From Thunnus maccoyii (lineage: Eukaryota; Chordata; Actinopteri; Scombriformes; Scombridae), in the NCBI RefSeq assembly GCF_910596095.1, contig NC_056550.1:7960501-8024500 (forward strand): 64,000 nucleotides of DNA, written 5' to 3'. Below the pieces are notes generated by a model. The model was not told where the DNA came from, made no database searches, and saw only the letters and a list, made by a program, of their open reading frames with translations. The translations under genes and the position numbers were made by a program. Of the stretch, positions 41,701 to 54,875 are shown one piece after another; position 1 is the first letter of the stretch, and every line of letters begins with the position of its first letter.

Positions 41701-44700
41701 GTAAATGGCTCCATCAATCTGGAAAAATGTCCTCACATGCATGAAAATGCACTGAAATTTAAAGTAGAAAACAGCAGTATTGGATATAAAAGATTTCTGT
41801 AGGACAAAGACAGAGAAGACACTGTATGTGTATGTATTAATCAGTAAGCTGTGAGGTAACATTGATAGGCATTAGTTTTACATTATTAGCTGCGATGTTA
41901 TATTTTGGGCGTGTCTCTGGTTCTTTTATCAAGCATGACTGAAAGAAGGAGAAGGCCTGAGTTCAGTGTCCTGTTGTGTTCTGCTCTGTCTGATGACTAA
42001 TAGAGCTCAAAAAAATACTACAGCAAGTAAACAAGGAGACTTCGTTCCTTTTCTTCCCATTCACATGATATTTAATGGCAGATGAATGAAAATAACGCTC
42101 ACCCAGAGCCTCGTCGTTGTCCTCTGTATCACTTGCCAGTCTGAACAGTGTAGGTCTCATTTTCTCACAGCGCTGGTAGAGATCCTGTCCACACACACAT
42201 ACACACACACACACACACACCATGTTAAATACTTACAATACTCTGGCTTTAATTGTCCAAAATTTCCTGATTAAAATGTCTGTATTTAATTCACCTGTAT
42301 AAGTTCGGCGTTGCTCTGATTGCTGGCGGTGCTGTCATAGTCCTGCAGAAGCTGAGTCAGCAGAGTGACGCTCTCCTTCACCTCCTGAATGGCGTTCACC
42401 CGCTTTGACACCTTCTCTGCTCGCTTCTGATCCTACAACAAAACAAGAGACAAATTCAGTAAAAAGGCACACACAGCAGCGTGTGGCCACAAATATATAA
42501 ACATGAAAAGATCATAAATGAAGCAAGCTAAAGAAACATACAATAGAAACACATAAACATATCCAGGGAGAGGCCATTAGAAAAGTCTAGGCATAAGAAC
42601 AAAGCTCCTATTACCCCTGATATCAGGACAAATTTACTCTCAACTCCTGCTGAATCACTCTGCCAGGGACACACAAAACCCCCCGGGGCAACCAACCCAT
42701 TTTCTCATTCAGTCATGAAAGAGAATGTGTGTGCCGTGAGTGCAGCACACACACACACACACACGACTATATCTGCAGCACTAAAAAAGTGGCAGTGCAG
42801 TTAATGTATAACAGAAAAGTGCAATTTTTAGAAGGAGTAAGAAGGAGAAGGGAAGAGGTTTACCTCTTGGACCATTTCCTTGATGAGTTTGTTGGCAGCT
42901 TTTAAGTCCTCAGGGTGCGAGCTATTCAACAGGCGGGACAGCATCTGTCAAAGCCAAAAGCCAGAATCACATGGTGGTGAATGAGTGAGCATTCAAAAAA
43001 CCAAAAGACAGCGTGCACAGTGTGTAAGAAACTGGCTCAGGTCATAATTATTCTCAAGCATATTTTCAAATGACTGTTATTTTTTTTTATTACACAAGCT
43101 CTTACTTTTGACTTCTCCTCATCCTCAAAAATTGCATTCTTGGGTCTTGGTGGAGGAAGGTTCAATAGTTTGTCAGGTGGCAGCTCCGGGTCTTGTTTAA
43201 TAATACCTGATTCATAAACACATGATATGAACAAGAGAAACGCTTGTCATCATTACTCATCACTGTCGTTATTAGTTGCTTGACGTGGGCTGCAGCTTTA
43301 GTGCCTTCTGACAACTTTAAAGTTATCATTTCTGACAGCCTCCTACCTTGTTTCTTCAGCATCTGATAGGCATCTGAGATCTTGGCCTCATCAGGTAACC
43401 CCAAAGTCCAGCTATAGATCAACTCCAAAACCTTCTTTTTTACTGGCTCTGGTGACCGTGCACCCAGGTACTGAGTGGAGAATTCAAAAATTATTATTAA
43501 AAAAGTAATAATACACATGTGTAAATAAAACTTTGTCTGAAAAACAGAGAAACACTGCAGTCTTACCTTTGGAGAAACTACTTTGATGAGTTCATTGAGA
43601 AAGCGGAACTTGCCCACTTCACTGTGAAACCTCTTCCCACAGCTTTTCATACATGTCTCCAGAACCTAGTAAAGAAACAAACAGAAGAAAAAAAAAATCA
43701 GAAAACCAAACCGCAACACTAACAAAATGCAACATATTTTGACAACAGTTGCTGTAAAGTTGAGTTACAGTGAAAAAAAATAAACCAGGACCATCATTCC
43801 TAAGGCAGCTCATTCTGACTGACAGACCCCAGTTTAGATCTGAACTCACCAGCAGAGCCTGCATGGCCTCCCACTCCTGTGGAGACTGGATCTTGTGGGC
43901 CAGGAGCCTGGTGGCCAGCTGAGGCCTGTAACAATACTCAATGTCACCACACTGCACTCATCATTTATTTTGAATCAGTGTAATCACAATGTGGGATTTT
44001 AGAAAACTCTTTAATGTTAAACTAACAAAACAATAGAGAGTAGTTGCTGGAAAATGAAAGACCAATGTTGTGTTCCAAATCAGATTTGTATTCAGCACTA
44101 GAAGTCTACAGCTGTACCATGCAGCTGAATACATGAGCTCATTTGCATTCACAGTTCAGTTTAGTCAACAGAGGTAAAAGATTTCATTATTAATTTAATT
44201 CAACAGGGACAACAGGCCAATTGGGAGGCAATGACCTTTACCTGCAGCTGAGATCTCCAGGATTAATTAACTTGAATAAGCACCAACCAGACCATAATTA
44301 AGGAGAGAAGCAAAAATGATGTCTGGGGCCTGTGGCCTCCTCTTACCCCTCCAAATCATTGTTGAGCTGGTCACAAAAGGCATGGATGCTGCTCCAGTCT
44401 GTATCTTTGTTAAGTGGGTTTGTGGCTCTGTCTGAAATGTTAGTCAGAGGTGATAGATGTTACTGTAGATGTTACTGCATTATATCAATATTACTATTCT
44501 GATATTACAATACATTATCTGTAATTTTGGTTACGGCAAGGTTTTGATATTGAACTTCACATTGTCCTGGTGTTAAAGGCTTCATTACAATACAATTATT
44601 GACCTTTTCTCAATTAATTTACTGAACATTTATACCTGTCAATTATTGCTTTGGCACTCAGCTGTCAGTTTATTAGAAACATCTATCTAAACCTAATGGA

Positions 44701-46363
44701 GTTGATTTTATGCTAAATTGAAATAAATCAACTCTATACAATTCACTAGCATCACAAACTACAGGCTCAATGACCTAAATGTTTTGTTAAACTTCTCTGT
44801 AAAATAGTTCAAGAAAGACTGAACGTTACAACATTCATGAATGTAGGATGATGGAGAAAAAAATGTTTTCAAAAACTACCTGCTGCTGAAAGAGTAATAG
44901 TTTACATTATTCTCTTGCACTACAGTCTCCATCTTACAGTTTACAGCTTTCCTTTTGCACCAGCGTCTTGTTTTACACTTTACATTGTCTTTGCACTACT
45001 ACCTTGTCTTATAGTCAGTATTGTTTTTGGACTGCAGTCTTCATCTCTTGCACTATTATGTTATGCACAGACTGTTCAGTTTATCTCCTTACATTTTATG
45101 TCGTGTATTTTATGACCTCCACTCTCTACCTGTTTAACTGTTGCACTGTAGGCTCCTGGTAAACAACATGATTTATTGCAGGGCTGTATTAGACTGTGTT
45201 GGTTTTCACTAGTTGTATCTAATAAACTGGCACCTGAGTGCTGACTGTTCATTCATTTCCTCTTTAGACTTAAAAATGCAATGAGAGTGTCAACATTCAC
45301 ATCCCAAAATATCTTCAGGGATGACTGCTATCGCCAGCTCTAGTTTTTAACATACAAAACTTTAAAGTATTCCTCCTCTCAAAAATATGTTTTTCCCTCT
45401 TGTTCCTGCAGTTGAATGTTTGAGCTTCACTGTGCAGAATGGTGTATGTGCAAAGTTCGACACTAGGAAGCTGTTTTCACATTAATCTGCTGAAAGTAGA
45501 AAGTTTCTCTGAGCTCACTGAAAATCATTTTTTAAGGGGCGGGCCTATAAGTCATGATTTGTGACATCACAACTAGTTTGTAAGCCAATCCTGGTCCAGT
45601 ATGCAATTTATACAAGTGTGATGTGGAAGCTTGTAGCCTCCAGTGCACAAACACTGAGAATGAACTTTACAGTGAAATAGGAGATATCTTGTGTCCAGCA
45701 GGAAAACTTTTGAAATGAAATATATTTACATATTCATAGATTCTGGAATTTTAATGAGGAAGGTGTAGATGTTGTTAAGGATTATTACAAGATAATTGAA
45801 CTTTTTTTGTGAAAAAACAGGCACAAATTATTATACAGTGTAGAGTATTTTATATACTTCTGGAGGGGATCTTTAACTAATCATGCAAGAAATCCCAAGC
45901 AAGGCCTAACCTACGGCTTCCTCTGTGAGTGCATGACATAGAAGTCTTGTGCCACATAACTCCAGCATGTCACCGTGCTGAGACAAACAGGGCAGGTCGG
46001 CAGCCGCAACTTGTCACTGACTAGAAGTCTCTCATGAAACCGAAGCGTTCACATGATCATAAACTAACCTGTCGGACTGAAAATAGGGCCCCTGTGGTCT
46101 TATCGCCCACTACTTGGCTGAGCTATCTACCCGTTAATGCTAAAGCTACGCCGGGCTGTGTTGTGTTGACAGCTGCGGAGCTAGGTTAGCATCCTGGATG
46201 TGACGGCAGGCTCTCTCTACCAGACTGTCATCTCATCCGCAACAACTCGCGGATAAAAGTTCGTATGCGTCGCGGTATCCAGGCCACAACGGCTCGGTTA
46301 AACAAGTTAAAAATACTCACTGATACGAGACTCCAAGCTCTCCGCATCGGGCGGCGCAGCCAT
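38771..46363 (-). CDS. gga1: Golgi-localised gamma-ear Arf-binding adaptor GGA1, 17 exons, 658 aa
   Basis: Monomeric clathrin adaptor that sorts mannose-6-phosphate receptors and other DXXLL cargo at the trans-Golgi network. Exons in transcript order: 46363-46321, 44431-44347, 43925-43850, 43665-43567, 43470-43347, 43206-43106, 42944-42864, 42432-42295, 42184-42103, 41363-41250, 41121-40972, 40745-40672, 40466-40279, 40017-39788, 39651-39482, 39385-39275, 38881-38771; sum 1977 nt, all GT-AG. The VHS domain covers about residues 1-147 (WSSIHAFCDQL, LETCMKSCGKRFHSEVGKF). The GAT domain covers about 165-300 (LYQRCEKMRPTLFRLASDTE). The hinge has a clathrin-box-like LLDLTGLD and SLLDDELMSLGL (about 357-368), matching the internal acidic-dileucine segment of GGA1. 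The GAE ear runs from about 525 to the end, PPPETWGNL. The start has G at -3 and +4. Confidence 0.95.
42190..42221. repeat. (CA)n microsatellite
   Basis: About fifteen CA units with one interruption (a T at 42200), directly inside the acceptor side of a gga1 intron (the exon ends at 42184). On the sense strand this is a GT run close to the 3' splice site. Confidence 0.9.
42746..42764. repeat. (CA)n microsatellite
   Basis: Nine or more CA units in the gga1 intron 42433-42863. Confidence 0.85.
44655..45240. mobile_element. Decayed DNA-transposon-like element with about 23-bp inverted ends
   Basis: The left end CACTCAGCTGTCAGTTTATTAGA and the reverse complement of the right end, CACTCAGGTGCCAGTTTATTAGA, differ at only two positions. 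The intervening 540 bp is AT-rich and lacks a transposase ORF. The 'CAGTTTATTAG...' terminus is familiar from teleost non-autonomous elements. No clear target-site duplication is visible. It lies in gga1 intron 1. Confidence 0.6.
45290..45900. repeat. gga1: Possible teleost dispersed repeat in gga1 intron 1
   Basis: The stretch including 'gtgacatcacaactagtttgtaagccaatcctggtccag' and 'ctccagtgcacaaacactgagaatgaac' resembles dispersed fish repeat sequence I have seen elsewhere. I cannot define ends, terminal repeats or a family. Confidence 0.35.
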
Positions 46364-47902
46364 CACTGCGAGATTTATGTCGCGCGACGGTCTCGCGAGG
46401 CACGCACTTGCACGTAGAGGTAGAAGAGACGAAGAACTAGAGCGGATAGATGAACATTTCCACATTAAAAATCTCGAAGACATTTTTATAAGATTTAAAC
46501 GATCTGCCTTTTTTTGTGAATTTGCAAATGTGCTTTAAATGCATATGATCAATTAAGAACGCAATCTGTCGTGAATCGTGAAATCAAAGGATTAAATGTC
46601 ACTATCTTGTGATTGAACGACTTTACCTCATTTATGATGTTAATTTGTTTGTGGGTCTAAATTGCCAAATCAACAACATCATCAATCAAAATGAATAATC
46701 AAATATTGCCTTTTTTCACAAATTAGATTTAAATGTGTAAATAGTAATTGGAATAGCCAATCTAGCAACAATTTCTATGATCAGGGATTCTTTACAGAAT
46801 GATACAAAATACCGGAAGTACTCTACCCTCCGAAATAAAGAACATCTTTTGTGTGTCCATCAACTTGCAACCTCATGGCAAGATAATCACGTTTTCATAT
46901 AAAATTCACTTACTTTAAGTGTGCTACTTTTGGTTTATGAGCGTTAACTTTTTGAGCATAAATTAGTGCTGGTGTAGATTGCCAATTAAGGTTTTATTTT
47001 AATCTGTTTGACCGGAACTACTATTTTCACACTTGAGCTTTACAAAAAAAAAAAAAAACCCCATCATCCTCACATGACTCATTTGCTATTCAAAGGTCAT
47101 ATAGTATCTAGATATATATACTGTGTGTAGTTTATCTATGAGAGAATGGCGTTGTAGCATTTAGTATTTAAGTTGGGTTTTTTTTTGTTTGTTTGGTCGT
47201 TGTTTTTTTTTTGTTTTTTTTTACATCAGGACGTGTTCATTTATTATATTTTAAAAAAACACAAACTGGGAGGCAATACATGGTCTGTTTTAATTAAGTT
47301 GCGATACAAATTTGATTTAAAAAAAAAAAAAACTGCATCCGAGAAATTAAGTTGTAATCAGAAACCGACTCTGCCTAATTATAGAGCAGCTCTGCGTCTC
47401 CCTCCAGCGGAAGCTATTGTGCATTTCACTGAACGTGGAGCACAACAAGAAGGACAACGTCAAGTGACGGGATTTTTGAATAGATTTACACCTTCTAACA
47501 AATCGACCAATGATCGTTGGAGGGCTGCAGATGTTTGGACGACAGTTCTCCACACTTAGAAGCTGGTTGGTGGTTTGTGGTGACTGTTGCCGTGAGTGAG
47601 AGGAGCCGTTACAGACTTAAGTTGTGGAAACACTGAAGCAACGTGAGGTGGCTTTACATGCGCGGGTACATTTGTTTTGTCTGACAAGTCAATATAATAA
47701 CTTGCTTCCTTCCTGCAGCGTCACCAACTCCTTGCACACGTTTGACCGCAGGTCTTCTGCAAAACAAAAGATGTTGAAGAAGTAGTCAGATGCTCGTTTC
47801 CTGTTTCCTCCACAAAGCCAAACTTGCTCAGCTTTATTTTATCTCATCTAACCTACAAAGTGCCATGTTCACCCAGCCTTCCTGTCTCATCTCACACAAG
47901 AA
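46364..47902. promoter_or_regulatory. Divergent gga1/micall1 intergenic promoter region
   Basis: This 1.5-kb interval separates the gga1 ATG (-) from the micall1 ATG (+). Next to gga1 is a CpG-rich patch with TCTCGCGAGG at 46391-46400, one base off the TCTCGCGAGA element that vertebrate BANP/KAISO-type factors recognise in housekeeping promoters. ACCGGAAGT at 46811-46819 is a good ETS site. The middle is AT-rich with A and T homopolymers (47042-47056, 47179-47222, 47320-47332). The micall1 5' UTR is probably within 47550-47902. Confidence 0.55.
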
Positions 47903-50900
47903 ATGGCATCACCGAAGGCTTTAAGAGAGTGGTGCCGCGTCACATGTGCCAATTACCCCAATGTGGAAATAAAGAACATGTCAACCTCATTCAGAGATGG
48001 ACTTGCATTTTGTGCCATCATCCACAAACACCGACCTGACTTGATGTAAGTAGACCCGTTTCCTGTAGCTGTGTTGGCTGTTCAAACTCATCCTCAGCCA
48101 GATGGAGAAGGACAGTGAAGTGCATTATTTCCTGAGTGGCGTGGCCTGATCTGCAGGTGTGCTGCATGATTAGGACATTTTAATGTGTAAGAAATATACA
48201 CACAATGTCTGTTCTTGACTGTTGTTGGGGTCCTTTCCAGAGATTTAATTGTTTTCTTTAGTGGGACTGCTCCAGATTTGACTAACATGCTGTTTAATCT
48301 GGAGCAGAGCAGAACCTGCACACTGTGCCTGGGACTAATCTGCTCTCTGCTTAATCTCACTCTGTCTCTCTCCTTAACCTTTTCTTGTCCCATTTAATTG
48401 GATTAGTTTGGTTTGTTTTTACCTTCTCAAACCTTTTCACGCCAAGGACCCCTAAACTGACACAAATTAGACCATGGACCCCCATCTGATAAGATTTTTG
48501 CCATTAGATGTTTTATTACAGAGAGTGTATGAAACCCATGACCAAAATAGTCATACATTCTGTCATTGTGTCACTTATTGACGGAGTTATAGTGAAAATA
48601 AGTGATTCCCCTTTTTGATGGGGACCCTGTGGAGCCCCCTCAATGACCCCACTTTGAAAACCACTGAACTAAAATCATCTCATCTAATCTTGAACTGCAT
48701 TTTACTTGTACAAGTGTACGCACAAGCTCGCTTTGGTTAATTTGGTTAGTTTGTGATTTTCGTCTTTTCATCATCAGTTGATCAATCTTTCTGTTTCCCT
48801 CACTTTGCTCCAGAGATTTCAGCTCCCTCTCCAAAGATAATGTTTATCAAAATAACAAACTGGTGAGTCTTTTCCATCTACGTTTGCACACAAGCCACAA
48901 TACAAGCATGCAACTCTGTGTTTGGTGTTTATTAACATTACTAATCCAAATACTATATGTATTTGTGCAGCTCCACTTTTACAGTCATCTACCTTCATTC
49001 TTTGTGTATCTCTCCTGGTCTGTAGGCATTTGATGTTGCAGAGACAAAGCTGGGCATCCCTGCTCTGCTCGACCCACAGGACATGGTTTCCATCAAGGTG
49101 CCTGATTGTTTGAGCATCATCACGTATCTTTTCCAGTACTACCACTTCTTCAGCAGGAAGCCTTATGGTGTGTTGAGTGTGAAGTCTCTTTATTGTTTTA
49201 CAGCCCCTCTATGCACAGATACTTGCAGCAAATCAGCAAGCAGTGGTTAATTGTCTAGCTCAAAGGCACTTTATCATGGTACATGGTTGTAAAAGGAGAC
49301 TTACTGGTTCCTTGGATCATATCTGTGATGCTTGAGGCTCTTTACAAGATCTACAAATTCCTGCCCCTCAGGGAATTAGCGTTACGTGATAAGAGCTTTA
49401 TGAACAGTGTTTCGCATCTATCTACCCTTCACATCATGTGAATGTAACCCTCAGACAGCCCACATAGCCCACATATAGCACTTTTCTATCTAAAAGTCCT
49501 CATTTGTCGAATTTTGCTCCATTTACATGTCCTCTCTTGACTTTGCAGCAGGTCTTGCCAGTTTTAGGTCATCACACATCGCTGTCTTAGACAATCTCAC
49601 AAAGAGTAAAGCTCCTGTTGGTCTGAAACCCCTGAAGGTAATTACTTACTGTAATTTTTAACACACGCCCGTTTTTCTGTTACTTAGTCACCTTTGCTAC
49701 TGGGTTAGCAGTCTTAGTTACTTGTCTCTCTTCCCTTTTCAGAGCTCGACTGATCTGTCCAGCGGAGAAGATAATTTATCCAGCACAAGACCACACACAG
49801 TGTGTCATTTGTGTTTCAAACCTGTCCACCTTATTCAGAGACATCTGATCGACGGAAAGGTCTACCATCGCAGCTGTTTCAGGTAACGGCACAGTTCATA
49901 AGGTAACAGCAGCTTATTCTTCTGCTTCTATTACTGTTTGGATCCAGATATAATCAATTTCTGGCTGAAACAGACTGCAGGTCACACAAAAGAATGCGTC
50001 TCAAATGTGTCTCAAGTGATCACTTGTTACCATATTTGACATCCTTGCTCACATTTGACTATGTCTGTGTGAAAAAGAAAAAGTCCACATCTGTGATTGG
50101 TTGTACAGCTTGAGAGGACAACTATGGTGACTGTTTTATCTTTTTAAATGTTAAATGATTGAATTTGGCTATGGAATTACCTTCTGACTGTTAATAGTGA
50201 ATGTGTTAAATATGTTTTTACTGTGTCATACTACATTTTTGTCTTTCAGATGCAAAGTGTGCCACAGCACTCTTTTAGCAGGGTCTTACACAAAGGGGAG
50301 GGATGCTGGCTCCTTGATCTGTACTCACCATATAACGGACAGTAAAAGTACTCCTGTTGACCTCTGTCAGCAAATTGGATCTACGGAGAATACACCCAAA
50401 TGTAAGTTTCAGGCAGGATATTTATCTCTGGATGGACTGACTATCTCCAGCGTCCCTCATTACACTGTTAAAACAGAGTCACAGGACAGGCTGGGTTATA
50501 GAAGACTGGAGATGGAGCAAAGAGAAAAGCAGGAGAGGAGCAGAGCGGTGAAAGACAGTGAAAACAGAGACTCACCTGTTGTAATGAAGAGTAAGGTAAA
50601 GCCAGCACCTCCTAATCCTCCCCCACCCAGAGTTAAAGACAAGACTGCCAAAGAAGCTGGAAAAGCTGGACCTGCACCCATTCCAACAGACAGCAAGGTA
50701 CAGCAGGAAGCGACAAAGACTGAAGAGCTGTCTGAGCTCTCTTCACCATGTGCACTAGTGACAGAGGGAAACAGTCGGCCAGTTCCTGCACCCAGGCGCA
50801 TGATGGACTCTGCTGTAGTCCCTGTTCCTGCACCCAGGACCAAAACTTTGCAGACTACCAGCAGCTCTCCTGCTGCAGGTAAATAGGCACTATATTATTT

Positions 50901-53900
50901 TACGGTATCACAGTATCACCTCTCAGGACTTCAGGGTGTCTGTTGTACATATATACTTATGTTGATGGTAACTTCATGTCCGTCTCTTCTCTTTCATGAC
51001 TTTTTGACTGTGTAGGCAATTCATCCAGTCAAAGTAAATCACCTATTTCATCTTACATGTAAGTATAAAGAAACTGTTGGTTTTATGGCTACTAATTTAT
51101 TAAATCTTGACAATAATCAGAACAGTTATATAAACATGTAATATATCCTATATGCAGGATTCCCATGGTGTCTTACAAAAGGGAATACAAATTATGAAAA
51201 AAAGGTTAAAAATCAAAATCTAACAAATAATACAGAATTTAGATGTTGACCATATCTAAAACATCACATAAAAGTGTCTTTATAAAATAGTGTGATTTTA
51301 CTGTAATGATACTAAATAAGCTAGCCTATCTGTTCCTGGCAGGAATGTCCACAGTTTATGGGCCCTGATGGCAAAAAAAGAACAATTTAGAGTTATAGTA
51401 GTGTAATTAAAATGAGATAAAATAATAACAGACTTCCTCAGAACTACTTTTTCACTTTTGGAGTCAACTCATTGTCTTTCTCCTTTCTCCTTGAAGCACC
51501 AGCCCAACCAGTGGCAGCCCTAAAGTGATTACCAACCATCCATGGATGGCCATTGTCCATCCTGGACCCTGGACACAACTGCCTCCTGCTCCGGCCCCGG
51601 TACCCTCCCCTCGATCCAAATCTGTCTCTAACCCACGGGGGTTGTGGTACAGACCCAAACTCTCTCCTCCCAATCCGTTTGCAGACGAGGTGGATGAGGA
51701 CACTCAGGAAGAGGCTGAAGACCAATCTAAGCCCTTAGTGGCAGCTAGCCAATCAGAGAGCAGTGGTAATCTGACAAATGAATCGGTGAACACTGATGCT
51801 TCATTTAGCTCAAGTGATGCTGAAAATACTGCCAGTAAATCTACATCTGCTGATGATGTAATGGACAAACTCATTCCACTAAAGACACCAGATCTCAAAG
51901 AGGCTGGTGGAGGTGCAGTAACTGTCGCTGCAGAGGAGGGAGACTCAGGAGGCTCCTTATCAGGGCCGCATGCCACTTCAGACGTAGCACAGAGTCGTAT
52001 TTTACCCAGGAGCCTTTCTGTGCCAGCTATGACATCTGAACACTCTCAAAGTCCTGTTGTGCCTTCTGACCTGACAGAGGCGAACGAAACTGTCACATCA
52101 TCTCAAAGTAAGGTATGAATATAGATTAAAGCTAAACTACTAATAATGAAATGTAATATGAATGCTTTCTTTGTATAACTGCACTCACAGACTCATAACC
52201 ATAGCACATGACTCCTCCGAAAAGGATGTTTTTATGAAATGCTAATGCTATGTAAACATATCAAGTTAAGCAGGTTTTTTAACTCAACAAGACGATCACA
52301 TACAGTATGACCTCCTCTACGATTCTCAACTTTCTTTCCATCTTTAGCAGGTCTGCAAAGAGAATCCTTTTGATCGAAAACCTGCAATGTCTAGATCAAA
52401 GACTTTCCAGGCCCTCCCATCTTCACGGCCCACCGCTCCTGGATATGGCTTCCCACTCATCAAAAGGAAGGTACTACAGCTGGATTTAGACCTCAAAAGG
52501 CAACTTAACAATATATATGATAATTGATGTGCTTATTATTCTAAATCTTGACACATTGCTGCCCAAAAAGCAAAGATCTGAACAAGAGGGATTAGATTCA
52601 TCGTTGAGTTAATAAGTTCAGTCATTAGGGATTTTATGTAAATTGTTCTGGTGAGTGAGTATTGATGTTAATGAGATATTCCTTAGTTATAGTCTAATTT
52701 GTCGTTTGACAGGTGCAGGCAGACCAATATGTTTCTACAGAAGACCTGCAGGTGGAGATGGGACAACTGGATAAACATCTGGAGGCACTGGAACAAAAAG
52801 GAGTCAAACTGGAGAGGAATCTGAGAGACTGCAAGAATGGTTCATTAAATTGTTTCTGTTGGTTCTAGACAAAATTATTCACTGTCACAAAATCTAAGTT
52901 ATTGTAAATGGAGTGTGCATAAATACTAACAGTGTAATACAGATTATTATATTTCTATTTCAACGGCCCTTCTTATTCTTCTTGTCTTATTTCAGACAAA
53001 GAGGAAGAACAAATGCTGATGGACTGGTTCGCTCTTATCCATGAGAGACATATTCTGGTGCGCAGAGATACAGAGCTGGTTTATCTGTAAGTAGACTTGA
53101 CCCGGACTAGGATTTATTCTGATAATGTGTTTAATGTCTTTTTTTATTATTCATTCCCTGAACATTGCGATGGGAAGTTTGTTGAATTTTGCAGACATGT
53201 TTTGTGTTTGTTTTCTCAGGACAAAGCAGCAGAAGTTAGAGGAGAGACAGGCAGATGTGGAGTACGAGCTTAGATGTCTCCTTAATAAACCAGGTCAGTG
53301 TGTTACTTCGTGCATCACTTTGCCACTTTTTCAGCTTGCATATCTGACAGTAGTTATAATCATTTATCTTGAGAGCCAGTGACATCACAGGGGGGTAATC
53401 CTGAATGATTCAGGGATCCATAATCCTTGAATGGGGGGCCTTTATAATCATATCATAAATGGGTCAGTTGGCCCATAATTTTTGCCCCAAACCAACGCAC
53501 TCCCCTGATATGGGTACATAGAGCTACACAATTAAACATGTTTACACTCACATTATATGACGTTTATAGGAAAAATTATTGGGTGTAGTAAACAAAATGT
53601 ATGGACAGACAAAACAAGCAAATAATAAAACAAGATATTACCATACCTGAATATAAGAGAGTTTTCAATTGGCTCTTAAATGAAGAAATAATGATAAATG
53701 AAGATGTTTCTAAAAGCAAATTCAATTTCACTTTCAGTTCAGTTTGGTGAGTTTGGCTGCTGACTTGAGACTGGCTTTCTACACAAAGAGATAAATAGAT
53801 AAGATACCTCAGCTTCCTGAATGTGATGACTGTGATGCAGTGCAAATAAGACGCTACGGTGCTTTGTTTCATTAAATGTTACACACTGTCATCTTCACAT

Positions 53901-54507
53901 TCAGAGAGTGACTGGAGTCAAGAGGATCGAAGTCGAGAGCAGCAGCTGATGGACGAGCTGGTCGCCATCATCGAACAGAGGAACCAGATCATCAGCAGCT
54001 TGGATCAGGACAGGCAGAGGTGTTCAGGAAATAAAATAACACATGGTGCTTTCATATTCAGAGATTTCTATGTTTAAAATTTAGAAATGCAACTTTGTTT
54101 TTCTAATTAGGGAAAGAGAAGAAGATGAGCTTTGGGAAGACATGACGAAGAACAAAGGTGAGAAAATTAATTTTTATTTTTGCTTTAGTTTTGTGTGTTA
54201 TATGTCTGTCTTACTCTCTTCTCTGCTCATGAAGAAGGCAGAGCATATTTAGCCTTATCATCTGACCAGGATTATGTGGAACACATTAATGCTCTACAAA
54301 GCACTCGTATTTGCTTGCATCGCCTTTTTGAGATGATGACTCATGTGTTACTCCACTTTTTTTGCAATATCTCTCTTTTCAGAGTTCCAGAAAGAAGGAC
54401 TGAAAGAGATGAAGAAGTCAAAAGGAAGGTTCAAGCCAGCAAAAGTTTTTAAGATGCTGAACCATTATGCAGCAAGCGCTAAAGACTCCATGGACAAAAA
54501 GAGCTGA
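47903..54507 (+). CDS. micall1: MICAL-like protein 1, 15 coding exons, 849 aa
   Basis: Scaffold of tubular recycling endosomes that binds Rab8/35/13, EHD1 and syndapin. Exons: 47903-48045, 48814-48862, 49026-49167, 49549-49637, 49743-49882, 50250-50878, 51016-51058, 51497-52112, 52351-52470, 52713-52839, 52996-53086, 53220-53293, 53905-54019, 54111-54157, 54383-54507; sum 2550 nt. The CH domain covers residues 1 to about 108 ([34 protein letters not shown]). The LIM zinc module covers about 162-215 (CHLC...HRSCFRCKVC). A long Pro/Ser-rich linker has PAPR-type motifs and two NPF motifs, [10 protein letters not shown] (471-473, EHD1-binding in the family) and NPFDRKPA (622-624). The C-terminal bMERB coiled coil (about 658-830) contains [19 protein letters not shown] and [16 protein letters not shown]. 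Two exons have NAGNAG acceptors (49548, 52350), and the exon 10 donor is weak (G|GTTCAT). Human MICALL1 is 863 aa. Confidence 0.93.
48420..48668. repeat. Probable hAT-like non-autonomous repeat in micall1 intron 1
   Basis: Blocks of 'aaggacccct', 'ggacccccatctgataag', 'ggggaccctgtggagcccc' and a right end CTTTGAAAACCACTG (inverse of CAGTGGTTTTCAAAG) match the style of hAT-derived repeats with CAGTGGTTCTCAAA ends. The left end (ccttctcaaacctttt) is only a partial match, and no target duplication was found. Confidence 0.5.
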
Positions 54508-54875
54508 AGTGTTATCATGACTGCTGAAGAATAGAAGATACAGATACAAAGACTCACAGACAACAAACTGAGTTATACGTCTCTTTGATAAAAGTGTAAA
54601 GAGTACTGTTTTACTACGAGAAGATCATTATATGAGCTATAAGTTAATAGTAAGGGTTTATGTTCATGTTGAAGAGCAGCTCAGTAACGTAGACAAGATG
54701 AAATATTGTTTCGTCTTGGAAAGTGCAAAGGATTTAGTGTATCAATGTAGTTTTTTCTCCTCCACATTTCTTTACTTGCACTATATTTTACATGCAATCA
54801 GTATGTATGTTTTTATTACATACTTGTGCTATTTGAAGTATACAATAAATATTTATTTAGGAAAATGTAATGTCT
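54508..54875 (+). other. micall1: micall1 3' UTR
   Basis: A 360-base AT-rich stretch between the stop codon and the region just past AATAAA at 54844-54849. No further gene is visible. Confidence 0.65.
54844..54849 (+). terminator. micall1: micall1 poly(A) signal AATAAA
   Basis: Canonical hexamer in 'acaataaatattt', 337 bases after the stop and followed by T/GT-rich sequence. Confidence 0.7.

Noticed and set aside
50496-50843. 115-codon antisense ORF in micall1 exon 6
   Set aside because: It lies wholly opposite the Pro-rich coding linker of Micall1 and shows no domain; it is a shadow ORF.
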